Virus record (IMG/VR): IMGVR_UViG_3300037189_018368
Location: 1-23,802 of that record
Direction: 5' to 3' (one strand)
DNA: 23,802 nucleotides
DNA from: a virus
Both the position numbers and the translations under genes were made by a program. Shown one piece after another: positions 16,901 through 23,802 of this stretch. Numbering within the stretch: position 1 is the first letter of the stretch; every line of letters begins with the position of its first letter. The notes under the pieces are model-generated. The model saw only the letters and a list, made by a program, of their open reading frames with translations. It was not told where the DNA came from and made no database searches.

Positions 16901-19900
16901 AGTGATATCTGCTCCCAAGAACGTTTGGTCATTTACAGATTCACCAATAGCATCCATGATCAACTTTGGCAGTATTACATTAGATACATGGTTATTTGCT
17001 TGACGTTGGAAATCCCTGTAAATCGCAGGGTCAGCCATAACACGATTTCGTACTTGCGTACTTGGCTTGTCAATTGCTGCGTAATATAAGAAGTCTAACC
17101 CTAACGCTCTTAACCGCTCTTCAACATTAGCGTTTTCTGTATCGCGAGTACGAACAATTTCGTTACGAACCTCATTAAGCGCGTATTCGTAATTGGCTTT
17201 GCTCTCCCAGAAAGCATCAAGCGTCTTGGAGAACCCAGCTTCAACAATTGCTGCACGTGCGCCTTCGGCTCCAACAGCACCTAATGCTCGCCCAAGTCTG
17301 ACCTGCACATCCAGTGATGCACCACTTAAAGCTTGCATTTGCCATACGTTTTCAACATACGGCGTAGCATGTGGTGCAATGCCACGCATTAAGTGCGCTT
17401 CAGCTTTTGCGTCACGCTCTGTACGTGCATCTGGCTGAATATTAAGTGAAGAGATAGCTCGCTTATACGCAGTGTCTACCGACACAGGTTGTGTACTACG
17501 GAAGATGATTTGATTCATGCGCCGTGCAATTGCGCGTGTCGTAGCAGCTTTTTGAATAGACCTAGCAGATGTTTGTGCTTGCACTGAAATCTGATCGGTG
17601 AGGTCAGCAATTGTGTATAGCGTATCTAAGAATGCCGTATCGCCATATAGACTTGCAACACGATGCATGTAAACAATACTCTTGTTCTCACCAGACTGTG
17701 AGTCATCGTATAAAGAAACAAGAGTATCCAATACAGTTTCAACATCTTGGTTAGTAGCAGCCCAACTAATTAAGCCAGCCTTAACAGCTGCCGGAAGTGA
17801 CGTTGCATCACGAACGTACTTCTGTACGATGCCAAATAAATCTTCACCGTTGGCATCACGTATTAATTGCTGTACTTGTACTGCGTTTTTAGCAGTGACA
17901 TATACGGCCATCTCCTCTTCATCAGAAAGAGCACGTTTCCATGGTCGTAGCGTAGGTGTAGATTCAGATGGGACAAATTCATTTAATCGTTTTTGTAAAT
18001 CTGCGCGATCATGATGAATGTCAACTATCAATTGGTCTACAGGAGCAGCGTAACTAATGCCTTCAGGATCAGTTAATAACTTAACTGTGGCCATGCGCCC
18101 ATCAGTCTGAATAACAACGGCTCGTTGCGTGTCGCCAGCGTTTGTGTCGTTAGTAAAGTTACCGACAACAACATCTCCAAGTTGAATCTCTGCGTCCTGC
18201 GTTAGTGTTCCATCTTCTGCGTATCGGTAAGCAAGTTTCTCGCCAGCTGTATTTAGCGCGAGCGACTCAGCAACAGCAGTACGTAATATGTCACCCTTTA
18301 GTGCATCAGGTAAATCAGACTCTAGAATTGATTCAGCCAACTCAATCTGTGGTTGATCCATCAGTATGCGAGTAGGTACTCCCATATTGTTGATATCAAT
18401 ATCGATGTATCCCTCGCCATTATTGACTGCAATCCGAGCCTGTCGTAACGTTCGTGTATTTAGTGTCTCAGGGCTTCTATCAATATCTCTCGAACGCATT
18501 GGTTGCTTTGTGCGCACGGTGCTGTCTCTAATAGGTTGCACATATACAGACCCATCAACAAGTTGAAAGACACCAAGTGGGTTAACTGCACCAAATGTAG
18601 AAATCAATCGGCCATTTACTTCACGGACACCATTGCCACCAGATGTGTACGCAACTCGATCAGGGAAATCTTGGCTCTCATAGAAATCTGGAATGTCGGT
18701 TGATTCAGCTTGATTTGTGTTTAGTGCTTCAAGAATAGGAGATACGACCGTTGCAAATTTGGGGTTCTGCTCAGCCAATTCACGGGCAACCTCCGTGCTA
18801 GGCATAATGATTTCTGTTGTTTCACCAGTGGACTGATTGTATTGCTTTACAATAACCCCGCCGTCAGGTCTGAAACCAGCAATAGTTCTGGTATTTGACC
18901 TGTCGGCAGTTGTCCACTTATTACCCGTGAGAGGATTTAAAATGTCTGGACTTTTCTGCAAGATATCAATCAGTGCCTCTGCAGTAAACAGTCGTTTGTT
19001 TGCTGTATGCCCAGATGAACTTACGTCAATTAAGTCTGACATATCTTGATCGCCACGTACAATTTCCGCAGATCTAAATGTGTGTCCTGATGCCGACCTA
19101 TGACTGTTGTAAGCAATGTACTGAGGAGTTCCGTCTGGAGCATCTTCTATGCGAACAGCAAAGAATTTAGGTGCTACAGAATCTTGAGCTTCCTGCACCT
19201 CTGGCTGTACTACCTCTGTTGGTTGTTCTGCAACACTTGCTTGCATTTCCTTTAGGATTTGCGCTTGAACGTCGTTAATCTGACGTGCTCTATCACGAGG
19301 GTTCATGATGTATAGCATTGGGTCGATTTGTATAGATGTCAGCGGATTGCCGTCAGTATGCGCATTATCATCACCCTTTTTGCGCATACTGCGAATTAAG
19401 TTGTCAACACGAGCTTGTGTAACCTCGGAAGACTCGTGCTCGATACCTCGCCCAGTTGCAATACCTAGGAACATTGACTCAAGGGCATGCTGTGGTAATG
19501 CTTTTCCACCACGCAGTAGTTCCATAGCTACTGGCTTGTTGCGCCTGTATATTTCTGACACAACACGTTTAATGTCATCAGGGTGAGCATCTTGTCCGTT
19601 ATTCAACTCCTGAAAACGTTTGTTAATAACAGACGCTCGCCAATCTCCACCGTCAACAAATTCCTTGGCTATGAAATATGCCTGAGCATTCATATCCATA
19701 TTGCCTGTGATCGGCTTACCCCTAAAATTAGGAGCCAGTATCGGACCTAGCTTTGCATGTGGTCGCATTGCGCCAAATGTCATGACTGCTGCACGACTTA
19801 TGTCTAATGCCGTTGGCTGATTGTAAATCTTGTTTCCGTTTTCATCGACAGCATTATCAGTAGCTGCTCGGTAGGACTGTGCAATTGGAGTAAACGTGTT

Positions 19901-21460
19901 GTTTAAAGCGAATGCTGCATCGGGGCCGACTGCTCCTATAAGTTCAGCTTTTTGACGAGCAAGCTTCATACCTGCTTGAGCAAACTTACCGGGCTGAGCA
20001 GCATTAGCCCTAGATAGCATGCGACTTACTTGATACAACTTCTTTGCATCCATGTAAAACCCAGCTGTGCCACTTCCAAACATACCCAGTGTCATCAACG
20101 TGCTACTTACACCATATGGGTCAGTCTGTTGTTTCAGTGCTGCGTCTTGCTGTTGATAGTCAACAGGATTACCATACTGGTCTTTGCCGACTAATGGAAC
20201 ATTCTTTGTCACCATCTCAAGTGGCGATGACGCCAATTCAACTTGCCTATTTATATTCTCGCGAGTACGTTCATCTGCACCTAATGCGCCAGCAACTTGT
20301 CCGGGAATACCAGCTGTACCTGCAGCACTTACAGCGCCGGGAATCAAACTACCAGCTGTCTGAGCAGCTTTGTGTTGTATAAGATTCTTAGTGACTGGTT
20401 GCAATGCTTTTGCAAACGCAGACCCAGTAACATTCATTAAGCCTAGTGATGCGCCAAGTGTAGCTGCTTGACTGAGTGACTCAACTGCACCAAGACGAAT
20501 AGCCTGACGAGTCAAGTTGTCTGAATCACCAGTGCGTTCGCCATACCAACTCATTAATCCTAATGTGTCATGGACATCATCTGATTGCTGAGGAGTCATT
20601 CCTTGTAATTGGCCAATATATCTACCAAAGGTATACTTTCCAGCCTCTCCGCCAAATACAAATGGTGCTGCTAAAAACTGTTCTGTGCCAGCAGATGTGC
20701 CATACATGCTCTCAAGAAACATGTTTGACTTACCAGACTCTTCTGCGCCCTGATAGTATTTGCGCTCATTTTCATCCATAAACTTGTATGCTTCATCAAG
20801 CATTGGATTTACTAACGAGCCAGCTTTTGTTACACTCTTAATTGCACCAAGGCCAAATCCGGCTGCTGCACCAAGCGTGCCGGATAACATCGACCCAACT
20901 TCCTCGTTGGACTTAACTAAATCTGGTTTGTCTAATGCCCTGTACTTACGCTTCAGTTCTTCCCTGCGAGCCAAACGAGCATTCTCAATAGACAGTTCAT
21001 CTTCTTCTGGTAAGAATTGACGACCAATAACCTGCTTTCGTCCAGACACAATGTTCTTGCGCCCAAATGCATCTGTTTTTACAGAACGCAATTTATGCGC
21101 TTGCACAAGCCTAGACGAGATAAGGTTGTTTATCTTTTTATATTCATCTACACTTATGTAGCCATTCTTAAGGCCATCTGCTAAGTCTTGGTCATCACTC
21201 GTAATGCCTTCTGTCTTCCACTTATTAGTAGACAACTTGGTGACCATAGGCTGAAACGTGTCACGCCTGTATGTCGATTTGGCACGATCGTGTTCAATTT
21301 CTTCTTGTGGCTTTGGTGACTTATCACCATAATCTACAGCCTGTTCAAAATATGATCGTCGCTTGCTCTTCTTTGGTAATTTAGCAAGTGCTGCCCTTTC
21401 CTTAGTTTGAGCAGCGCGAGCAGTTTCTAACTGTAATCCATAGGAAGGTTTTTGTGGCAT
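7988..21460 (-). CDS. Giant internal virion/ejection protein (4490 aa) with zincin metallopeptidase domain
   Basis: An uninterrupted 13.5-kb frame, third in a gene trio resembling T7 gp14-gp15-gp16, so it is most likely packaged in the virion and ejected with the DNA. Visible parts: a basic, charged N-terminus; Gly/Ala-rich, possibly membrane-active segments (about 188-208, 332-353, 368-395); a Gln/Glu/Pro linker near 745; an SH3-like beta segment (LGDVVVGNF, about 1090); long helical regions. A zincin motif HEMSH (2545-2549) has a likely third ligand in AHEIFASGF (E2633). Near 3690-3775 and 3900-4060 it resembles the C-terminal region of large polyvalent phage proteins (LPD38-like), with hydrophobic stretches at about 4035-4060 and 4107-4130 and a very basic end. 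It has only one cysteine (C3966). RNA-polymerase motifs were looked for and not found. Confidence 0.85.
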   Translation of the reverse strand: MPQKPSYGLQLETARAAQTKERAALAKLPKKSKRRSYFEQAVDYGDKSPKPQEEIEHDRAKSTYRRDTFQPMVTKLSTNKWKTEGITSDDQDLADGLKNGYISVDEYKKINNLISSRLVQAHKLRSVKTDAFGRKNIVSGRKQVIGRQFLPEEDELSIENARLARREELKRKYRALDKPDLVKSNEEVGSMLSGTLGAAAGFGLGAIKSVTKAGSLVNPMLDEAYKFMDENERKYYQGAEESGKSNMFLESMYGTSAGTEQFLAAPFVFGGEAGKYTFGRYIGQLQGMTPQQSDDVHDTLGLMSWYGERTGDSDNLTRQAIRLGAVESLSQAATLGASLGLMNVTGSAFAKALQPVTKNLIQHKAAQTAGSLIPGAVSAAGTAGIPGQVAGALGADERTRENINRQVELASSPLEMVTKNVPLVGKDQYGNPVDYQQQDAALKQQTDPYGVSSTLMTLGMFGSGTAGFYMDAKKLYQVSRMLSRANAAQPGKFAQAGMKLARQKAELIGAVGPDAAFALNNTFTPIAQSYRAATDNAVDENGNKIYNQPTALDISRAAVMTFGAMRPHAKLGPILAPNFRGKPITGNMDMNAQAYFIAKEFVDGGDWRASVINKRFQELNNGQDAHPDDIKRVVSEIYRRNKPVAMELLRGGKALPQHALESMFLGIATGRGIEHESSEVTQARVDNLIRSMRKKGDDNAHTDGNPLTSIQIDPMLYIMNPRDRARQINDVQAQILKEMQASVAEQPTEVVQPEVQEAQDSVAPKFFAVRIEDAPDGTPQYIAYNSHRSASGHTFRSAEIVRGDQDMSDLIDVSSSGHTANKRLFTAEALIDILQKSPDILNPLTGNKWTTADRSNTRTIAGFRPDGGVIVKQYNQSTGETTEIIMPSTEVARELAEQNPKFATVVSPILEALNTNQAESTDIPDFYESQDFPDRVAYTSGGNGVREVNGRLISTFGAVNPLGVFQLVDGSVYVQPIRDSTVRTKQPMRSRDIDRSPETLNTRTLRQARIAVNNGEGYIDIDINNMGVPTRILMDQPQIELAESILESDLPDALKGDILRTAVAESLALNTAGEKLAYRYAEDGTLTQDAEIQLGDVVVGNFTNDTNAGDTQRAVVIQTDGRMATVKLLTDPEGISYAAPVDQLIVDIHHDRADLQKRLNEFVPSESTPTLRPWKRALSDEEEMAVYVTAKNAVQVQQLIRDANGEDLFGIVQKYVRDATSLPAAVKAGLISWAATNQDVETVLDTLVSLYDDSQSGENKSIVYMHRVASLYGDTAFLDTLYTIADLTDQISVQAQTSARSIQKAATTRAIARRMNQIIFRSTQPVSVDTAYKRAISSLNIQPDARTERDAKAEAHLMRGIAPHATPYVENVWQMQALSGASLDVQVRLGRALGAVGAEGARAAIVEAGFSKTLDAFWESKANYEYALNEVRNEIVRTRDTENANVEERLRALGLDFLYYAAIDKPSTQVRNRVMADPAIYRDFQRQANNHVSNVILPKLIMDAIGESVNDQTFLGADITGAPHETNKLSFLEVLASYGTEIQNLVDKSEIANDSKIDILDALRNLQSQIETDGAAAKRVANYRGNNITGELDLTLKDGDTIVNIPVVDSMIAIDEVVNELMTHAVVDETVSASRTNKDEVALDTIDTATEEGIKQARALVADELRKTAQFAKVVNYLKLFDINGVSAHVNAYAGPELAELKAKAEETKQLKIQGLATQAELDDAYAKYNNLNRETFLRAFSFFDTLLTAAQRIEMLYVNGDAPVFSDALDRLMYAYQDVKSVYTNPDAKLLFSSQASLGGVDVYGGKIIRQSGEDGSDATEEQNIANRSDANIDLDQVKVLYRMRAQVKNDTKLTRPEREARLAEIDGAIAEYKKAAADEQVGTEVDLDKVFIAALDNFNKSINDLPSVLYNKYTNANEDILAMQLVIMKDLMAAMSKDWHSGIAGERSMRYSLGVGRDIKRLSRIQENTMSFYNDIQKAGDVSISSENGEITLTLFGQQHDIESNAQFNARVDRMNESRTKIEPNPTVDDAVFTANAIDADLAEFVGSDPAVTVHALSSDNGFGGMAKNEDVAKSQSTIYAMHARNFTGMRKLLRQMLANEFGTTLESQRDDVIQMASDPQFSNIDVAMVVNPSRDVDIEKLDLTNPFVARALRTGWAARLANSFTDMVKRGINIEGIQYTSTRADEKVINNIAKRVSDYIAGVDSGTLKTIAHELNMIAQNELQARGVRTTPYLEAFARIFNTDGILNTFSLSDNTGRFGSWSKGSVDVPLQIASTITALQSHKTHAIVFNHGRYGRESVFSTPEADGLDTVSPATAKMMFDLYNSLDLSSYSDAQKAQLQDIKNAYAMRMRDEGLKAATSIAKDAALIDRMATGLAKLYDNFAYGYANDRIQYLLGSNNGQARAEVINGLRAVGVDEAIVQRFIAENNKSFASFLDSYAQGTVRTADVKDVVFPEEKLVAFRTYMLARGRQDYYLNSGKVLFTTQKVMGLTNVAMRRQTGDRGVIYGAMSAFNSKTDRAVHRLMMIGSDMNVYRTAATLAHEMSHSLFYGVSDVNQLNLLDTLVGSNAEILTKTEETGTHPLYPVVQQIEAARKYMAENGRLDLQDAWKDLKDVNGISLRDDWHPYAHEIFASGFLAQISKFAMPIANNAALSIDYDAAAIFQEIAGPLQAVWRSLARESPIDILRTVNGEFQQQWTSPIPVRTYTTGRGRTVQMPLLRMNDYVSFAVPNRGATEGSPYSKMYTPKEMLDYWYDSSFGEINHDYGYEHIVNGKRIFAPAQDADLVNELVGLDFAAGDKYWVLPRSPKDKINRKAGDEESEFQTWGKRYQGRIVDQVVYVEPKNLRGQYKTSFVGRELLTVKPYVSQKEHGGVDANGFFTTQLSLEARTSKSTDSVQKTRVDTPLRDIMYVVEVPATVYMRKNGKLISKSTNMRMLVNAEGFMDQDGTVGARLHGYSGDYNPKFAAVLYDMNHRINAMQTAILNHQDYTEQVRLEKLLTTGRASDFARARPQSQSAADRISAYYADQYKHVRAAGVDMRSSMTVGRASVEADLTDFLIDNGHVNEYGGLTESGWNFIDGLRQNAFNSMGAFIFQNGLFRQSLGRDMNTFGSSVKYDENTNEYYLDNTTPEYQGMALFFDALENAFAIKGMDVDQQNEFAYQLFSAFSRPLDVAAGQRLTRADRKKSAIDRINEVFDAFNEGLPEEAQINTSYVIDNGEKQVVSNIIDSLEFVMRGGQVGDFVTDINTTALMDIMDVIKSGQEYRFGSGYYETTGSSYVLSRVRDVVFGRNNKVAYNNFMKALASPDPAVNEPAMQLMYATSHILDLQEREINSARYLWNSEFSLPVNAFNKNGAVIIQHKSGAQFEVDMSNNQARPIVQDALNPLQNIYGDVLGNRYPVTNPESRNRFIYASSVSSDAIDINSLRPIEAQSYLQNGEVTIVRNTALHDDSLPQSFYVYRIMTPKKAKENNPKRYKDVDPQTVPFVVELRTNPYKSMVMDENTGARRSVQEYRQQSVSHLIELAANAFFNDGSPETHDRIAQLRKNTIVPREIYIAKMLVAQQQHNDATRIPESWRKNMRDNYRVTEITHPLENENIKVTQSATINNARKGTWLSSGEIPESDVQPWNDYEMELLNSLEEFDPEYANDPEAVQNFREQRYNDMAEYMSRAETPDQVIIKRDGVNNQVGIAVEGKDLYMSIPDADYDTVMNWLYSAAPTPRPHPKITRETLYALRYAHIPGKNKLMRAAGILFTEALSLRNSSLLSRDFARPFIQNFLLSLTPKNFAMQFYGLMALAPNGFDLRNMRFVGNSFMTKMASGLLGHKRHTAFGDKGYHRVIDGLFARYGTPGQSIGTGIPFVNKRTVRGKYEKPLISGLPSTRRSYTIADLNDLGLSTQYGEWFEAASAMKALNPNLDLQDIPIQLSQSEYVGKGVLAQRIPLVGMAERAGVASTDILRIKEMLEYCAMVDQNLTSFGSEGATEAQMEYQATLAKRAMARMLNNLSGTPTGNDPFLHPKLRDTYHVASSIYTAPNWGSALMNLAIVPGLAKLMVGAAVNKALEPIVRRANNGIGYNIIDVGPQARFFNDLVFSTTARGVGYHTPGVRFLWTMAKGLLATYAMHSLLSSAYVQQTRAALMQRVSPQAAQVQNWMTADQLISQSEKADPFTVEEQPFFSFDRKWGRVATVGDAQINYPASVTGFHKYVTLPIYEINDKLNEGQSVVGAIGSTLFDVGFVKRLNPLFGDVVSQYTGQQFFGEASNQEHPGWTYYLANEAAIDKEIIGTPLYLELKAAKLMHSRGMSRFSANQQNLQLQNALKDFESMQYRKGVERGAPFDPNVYNLRLSAFGRLIGVENRYKNKYIDDIAAKKVSDKFNVGYVTSEMRKYQYDYPNAFDMVGKYGLSSLITGIPGSGVLEDNQPIPYPMLPTQQVIDMSTRQDERLKERLRGKINPKFKPFSQDEVKRIEINNEIDQGMRDIELERQRRRDRDE
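12800..14150 (-). other. Zincin-type metallopeptidase region of the giant protein (approximate limits)
   Basis: Around residues 2440-2880 of the giant protein, a beta-rich stretch (RGVIYGAMSAF) precedes YRTAATLAHEMSHSLFYG, giving the HExxH zinc site at 2545-2549. About 84 residues later comes HEIFASGFLAQI, where Glu 2633 is well placed as the third ligand of a gluzincin, as in phage and toxin zincins with an 'E-x-FA' helix. Its substrate could be the virion proteins themselves or a host protein met on entry. The limits are estimates. Confidence 0.65.
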
Positions 21461-21472
21461 AAACGATTATAA

Positions 21473-21477
21473 CCTTT
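21473..21477 (-). promoter_or_regulatory. Ribosome binding site of the giant gene
   Basis: AAAGG overlaps the region just after the stop of the upstream 541-residue gene and lies 12 bases before the giant gene's ATG, slightly longer than ideal. It supports the start at 21460 and suggests moderate initiation. Confidence 0.5.
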
Positions 21478-23103
21478 TTACTGCGAATTAATCCAAGTCA
21501 TAATAGATGCAAGTTGCTTGGAGTTTTTGCCATTTTTGTAGTCATCCATTTGGCCAATTCTTGTTTTTAGCGTCTCTTTAGCCTGTGCTGAAGCAAGACT
21601 CCTGACTTGGCTTACCATGTATGTTTTTGTGGCTAGTGCTCTTGCATCTGTCGCTAAACCTTGTTTTTGTTTAGTAAGTAATCCTTCCGCATACCTTGCC
21701 CTAGTAGCAAAGAACGACGCAAGAATTTTTGGCGGTACATTAATTGCGTTTGGATCACCATTAAATAGGTTTGCAAGTTCATCTGGTGCTGGCATTTTTT
21801 CTAATGCTCTTGCCATTACCAGATCCGCTGCGACTCCATCTGATGCATCTCCTAAAGTTGCCTTGTAATCATCGCGTGCAATCATAAATTCTGGGGCAGA
21901 CGTAAGAGAAGACGTACTAGATGTTCCTTTATGCGCTGCTTCGTATTTAGTTTCAGCGTTCTTAAAAATCTGCGCTCTACGTGATTCGAAGTCTTCTCGC
22001 TGAGCCTCAATTGATTTAAGTGCTGTAGCGTGTCGTAAGTCAATGCCCCTCTGCGTTGCCTCATCAATATTAATGAATGGACGTATACCTGCAATAACTC
22101 TTTGTCGATCAACAGGGCTTAACCCTTGCAACCAACTCTTACCATCTTTGCCAGTTTTTGGAATTACGTTATTTTTATCGTCAACGTCTACTGGCCAAAG
22201 TCTTTCATCTTCGCCAAATTGATCCTTCAATACTTCCTTTGGTGATGCAAATACAGACTTACCAGCGCCTATTTGCGCTTGAATCATTGCCTGTATTGGA
22301 ATCATATTTTCTGAAACAAATCTATTGTAGTCAATGCCACCTGTAGGATTGACAATGTCACCTACCTTGTAATTAACAGCATTACCATATACGTCCGTAG
22401 CTGTCTGCATACGCGTCGATAAACTGGGCAGTGAAAAATACGGAGTTGCTAAAGCGCCAAGATTATACTTTTCACCAGCTGTACGTATTGCATCACGATC
22501 GTCCTTAGTGAGTGGTGGCAAGGGAAGGTTTATAATGCCGTCAACACTTATATCTCCACCTTGTTTTTGATTTGGATCAACAGTGCCTCCGAATTGCTGT
22601 AAATATGGATTAATATCAGGTAATCCCGTAATTGCTTTTAATTCGGATTGTAATCCACCAGATAAGTCTGCTTTACTTCTTTGAAATTGAGTAATTAATG
22701 TGCCAAGTGCCTGACGAGTAGCTGAATCGCGTGTTGATAATAACTTTCCAGTCAACTCGGCAATTTTTCCGTCGATATCAGTACGGTCTTTTTTAAATCT
22801 TGTAACTAATGCAGTAGCATCCCTAACTGGCGCACCTAGGGCCGTATCGGCTTCTAGTTTTCGTACAGGTGCTAATCGCTCTCTCTCTTTTCGTGCAAAT
22901 TCCGCTTCTTCCGCAGCTCTGTCCGCAGCAGCTTTTGCTATGTCAGATTGTTGCTTCTGTAATCCAAACTGGCGTTCTTGCTCAAAGTCCTGTTGCTTTT
23001 GCTGCAGCAATTGCTCTCGGCGTTGATTTTGCTGTTCTTGCCCTTGTTGTAGACTCTGTAAAAAGCCGAGTAGTCCAAACGCAGAATTTTGTCCTAATTT
23101 CAT
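21478..23103 (-). CDS. Internal virion protein (T7 gp15-like in position), 541 aa
   Basis: The first 85 residues form an extremely Gln/Arg/Glu-rich helix (from about residue 14, QQGQEQQNQRREQLLQQKQQ onward), a probable coiled coil. After it come helical segments, a Pro-rich piece (NLPLPPLTKDDR, near 190), a middle domain (VGDIVNPTGGIDYNRFVSEN), a second charged helix (LKSIEAQREDFESRRAQIFK) and an Ala/Lys-rich end. No catalytic motif is recognised. Position between a small Gln/Asn-rich protein and a giant protein matches T7 gp15, which builds part of the periplasmic ejection tunnel; sequence homology is not visible to me. It has no cysteine. AAGGA eight bases before the ATG overlaps the upstream stop (TAAGGA), so translation is coupled. 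Confidence 0.7.
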   Translation of the reverse strand: MKLGQNSAFGLLGFLQSLQQGQEQQNQRREQLLQQKQQDFEQERQFGLQKQQSDIAKAAADRAAEEAEFARKERERLAPVRKLEADTALGAPVRDATALVTRFKKDRTDIDGKIAELTGKLLSTRDSATRQALGTLITQFQRSKADLSGGLQSELKAITGLPDINPYLQQFGGTVDPNQKQGGDISVDGIINLPLPPLTKDDRDAIRTAGEKYNLGALATPYFSLPSLSTRMQTATDVYGNAVNYKVGDIVNPTGGIDYNRFVSENMIPIQAMIQAQIGAGKSVFASPKEVLKDQFGEDERLWPVDVDDKNNVIPKTGKDGKSWLQGLSPVDRQRVIAGIRPFINIDEATQRGIDLRHATALKSIEAQREDFESRRAQIFKNAETKYEAAHKGTSSTSSLTSAPEFMIARDDYKATLGDASDGVAADLVMARALEKMPAPDELANLFNGDPNAINVPPKILASFFATRARYAEGLLTKQKQGLATDARALATKTYMVSQVRSLASAQAKETLKTRIGQMDDYKNGKNSKQLASIMTWINSQ

Positions 23104-23111
23104 ACATTACG

Positions 23112-23116
23112 TCCTT
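23112..23116 (-). promoter_or_regulatory. Ribosome binding site overlapping a stop codon
   Basis: AAGGA lies eight bases before the ATG of the 541-residue gene and shares bases with the TAA of the preceding gene, a stop-restart arrangement that fixes the chosen start. Confidence 0.7.
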
Positions 23117-23801
23117 ATGTCATCATGTAGGGCTTATTAGCCTTTTTGAGGTCAAATTCAGCTTGTCGTAATCCAAAATCACGATCAGCGTTGCGCTGAT
23201 TAATAAATTGACCACCAAGTGCGCCAAACTGGCTTGCAATCTGGTTACGTTGATTTTGTAGGTTTGCATCCATTTCCATTTGCTGGTTGGCTTCGCCCAT
23301 GTACTGGTTGTATGCATTATTAGCCATGCCGGATGCAGTGCTATATCCTTGGTTAGCCATGCCCTGATATGAATTCATGCCTGTCCCAGCCAAACCTAAT
23401 GCTTGCTGGCGCCGTGCATCAGCACCCATTGCATATTGGACAGCACCCTGAGACATTGCTTGAGAGATCGGATTATTGTAGAAATTATCCGTCATCATGT
23501 TATTTGTCATGCCACCGCCAAGATTTAACGCGTTACCCATTGAGTTGTAACGGCCTTGAGCCTGTGCTGCATTAGCAGTAATGTTACCCATTTGTGCACC
23601 AGCTGAACGCAGCATTGAGTTGGTGGCGTCAGGGTTGTTTAGGCGCTCCATTTCGTTTTGTAAACCACGCGAATACATGCCTGAGAATTTATCTGCTTGA
23701 CCTTGATTTTTTTGAGCCATTCCATACTGTTGGTTCTGTATGTTTTGATTAAACATACGTTGCTGGGACAACTGTGACTGATATGGATTAGTTTGCTTTT
23801 T
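23115..23801 (-). CDS. Gln/Asn/Met/Gly-rich internal virion protein (T7 gp14-like in position), 5' end outside window
   Basis: The frame ends at 23115 and remains open to the window edge. A TTG at 23771 could be called a start, but the codons before it read KKQTNPYQSQ without a stop, and NPYQSQLSQQ looks like continuous protein, so the true start is probably beyond the window. The visible part, about 229 residues, is low in complexity: rich in Gln, Asn, Met, Gly and Ala (QNQQYGMAQKNQGQ, NLGGGMTNNMMTDN), with helical repeats such as GMANQGYSTASGMANNAY. Composition, size and place before the other two virion proteins resemble T7 gp14, which enters the outer membrane during ejection. It has no cysteine. 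Functional call rests on composition and gene order only. Confidence 0.65.
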   Translation of the reverse strand, partial: KKQTNPYQSQLSQQRMFNQNIQNQQYGMAQKNQGQADKFSGMYSRGLQNEMERLNNPDATNSMLRSAGAQMGNITANAAQAQGRYNSMGNALNLGGGMTNNMMTDNFYNNPISQAMSQGAVQYAMGADARRQQALGLAGTGMNSYQGMANQGYSTASGMANNAYNQYMGEANQQMEMDANLQNQRNQIASQFGALGGQFINQRNADRDFGLRQAEFDLKKANKPYMMT

Positions 23802-23802
23802 A

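Noticed and set aside
20044-20382. Rightward frames antisense to the giant gene (this and many others from 10898 to 21020)
   Set aside because: No ribosome sites, no domain signatures, and all lie opposite a single continuous coding frame.
1-23802. tRNA genes, CRISPR arrays, insertion sequences, integrase or att sites
   Set aside because: No cloverleaf, regularly spaced repeats, transposase or integrase motif was recognised by reading both strands; computational scans were not possible here.

Overview
The window looks like part of a tailed dsDNA bacteriophage genome, probably a podovirus with a T7/N4-type DNA-ejection apparatus. The evidence is a compact block of early genes (nuclease, single-strand annealing protein, Gp157-like protein, replication initiator, putative helicase loader, DnaB-like helicase) facing a block of virion and lysis genes. 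Genes overlap or sit a few bases apart, and no tRNA, insertion sequence, CRISPR array or gene-free stretch over 300 bases was seen. The host cannot be named. A T7-like set of internal virion proteins suggests a diderm host. The copper-amine-oxidase-N-like repeats in the endolysin are commonest, from memory, in Firmicutes, so a diderm Firmicute is possible but unproven.

Left arm, 1-7224, rightward transcription: a partial gene; a DUF1281/Api92-like protein with an extra Cys cluster; two unrecognised proteins; a putative 36-residue membrane peptide; a VRR-NUC nuclease with a CxxC insertion; another unrecognised protein; a DdrA/Rad52-like annealing protein paired with a Gp157-like coiled-coil protein; two tandem stem-loops; a helix-turn-helix protein; then initiator, putative loader and DnaB helicase as an overlapping replication cassette.

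Right arm, 23802-7204, leftward transcription: a Gln/Asn/Met-rich small protein open through the right edge, a 541-residue protein with a Gln-rich coiled-coil start, a giant uninterrupted 4490-residue protein, and a CHAP endolysin. By size order and composition the first three resemble the T7 internal core proteins gp14-gp15-gp16 (in N4 the equivalent position is held by the giant virion RNA polymerase). The giant protein carries a zincin-type metallopeptidase motif and a C-terminal region resembling those of large 'polyvalent' phage proteins. The three together contain one visible cysteine in about 5,260 residues, while the endolysin has six in 263 and the early DUF1281-like protein nine in 165.

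The two arms converge at 7204-7224, where the ends of the helicase and endolysin genes overlap. A leftward intrinsic terminator lies inside the helicase coding sequence, and a second inverted repeat spans both stop codons. No holin is obvious. A holin-sized frame with two hydrophobic segments is nested in the endolysin gene and is reported as a candidate only.
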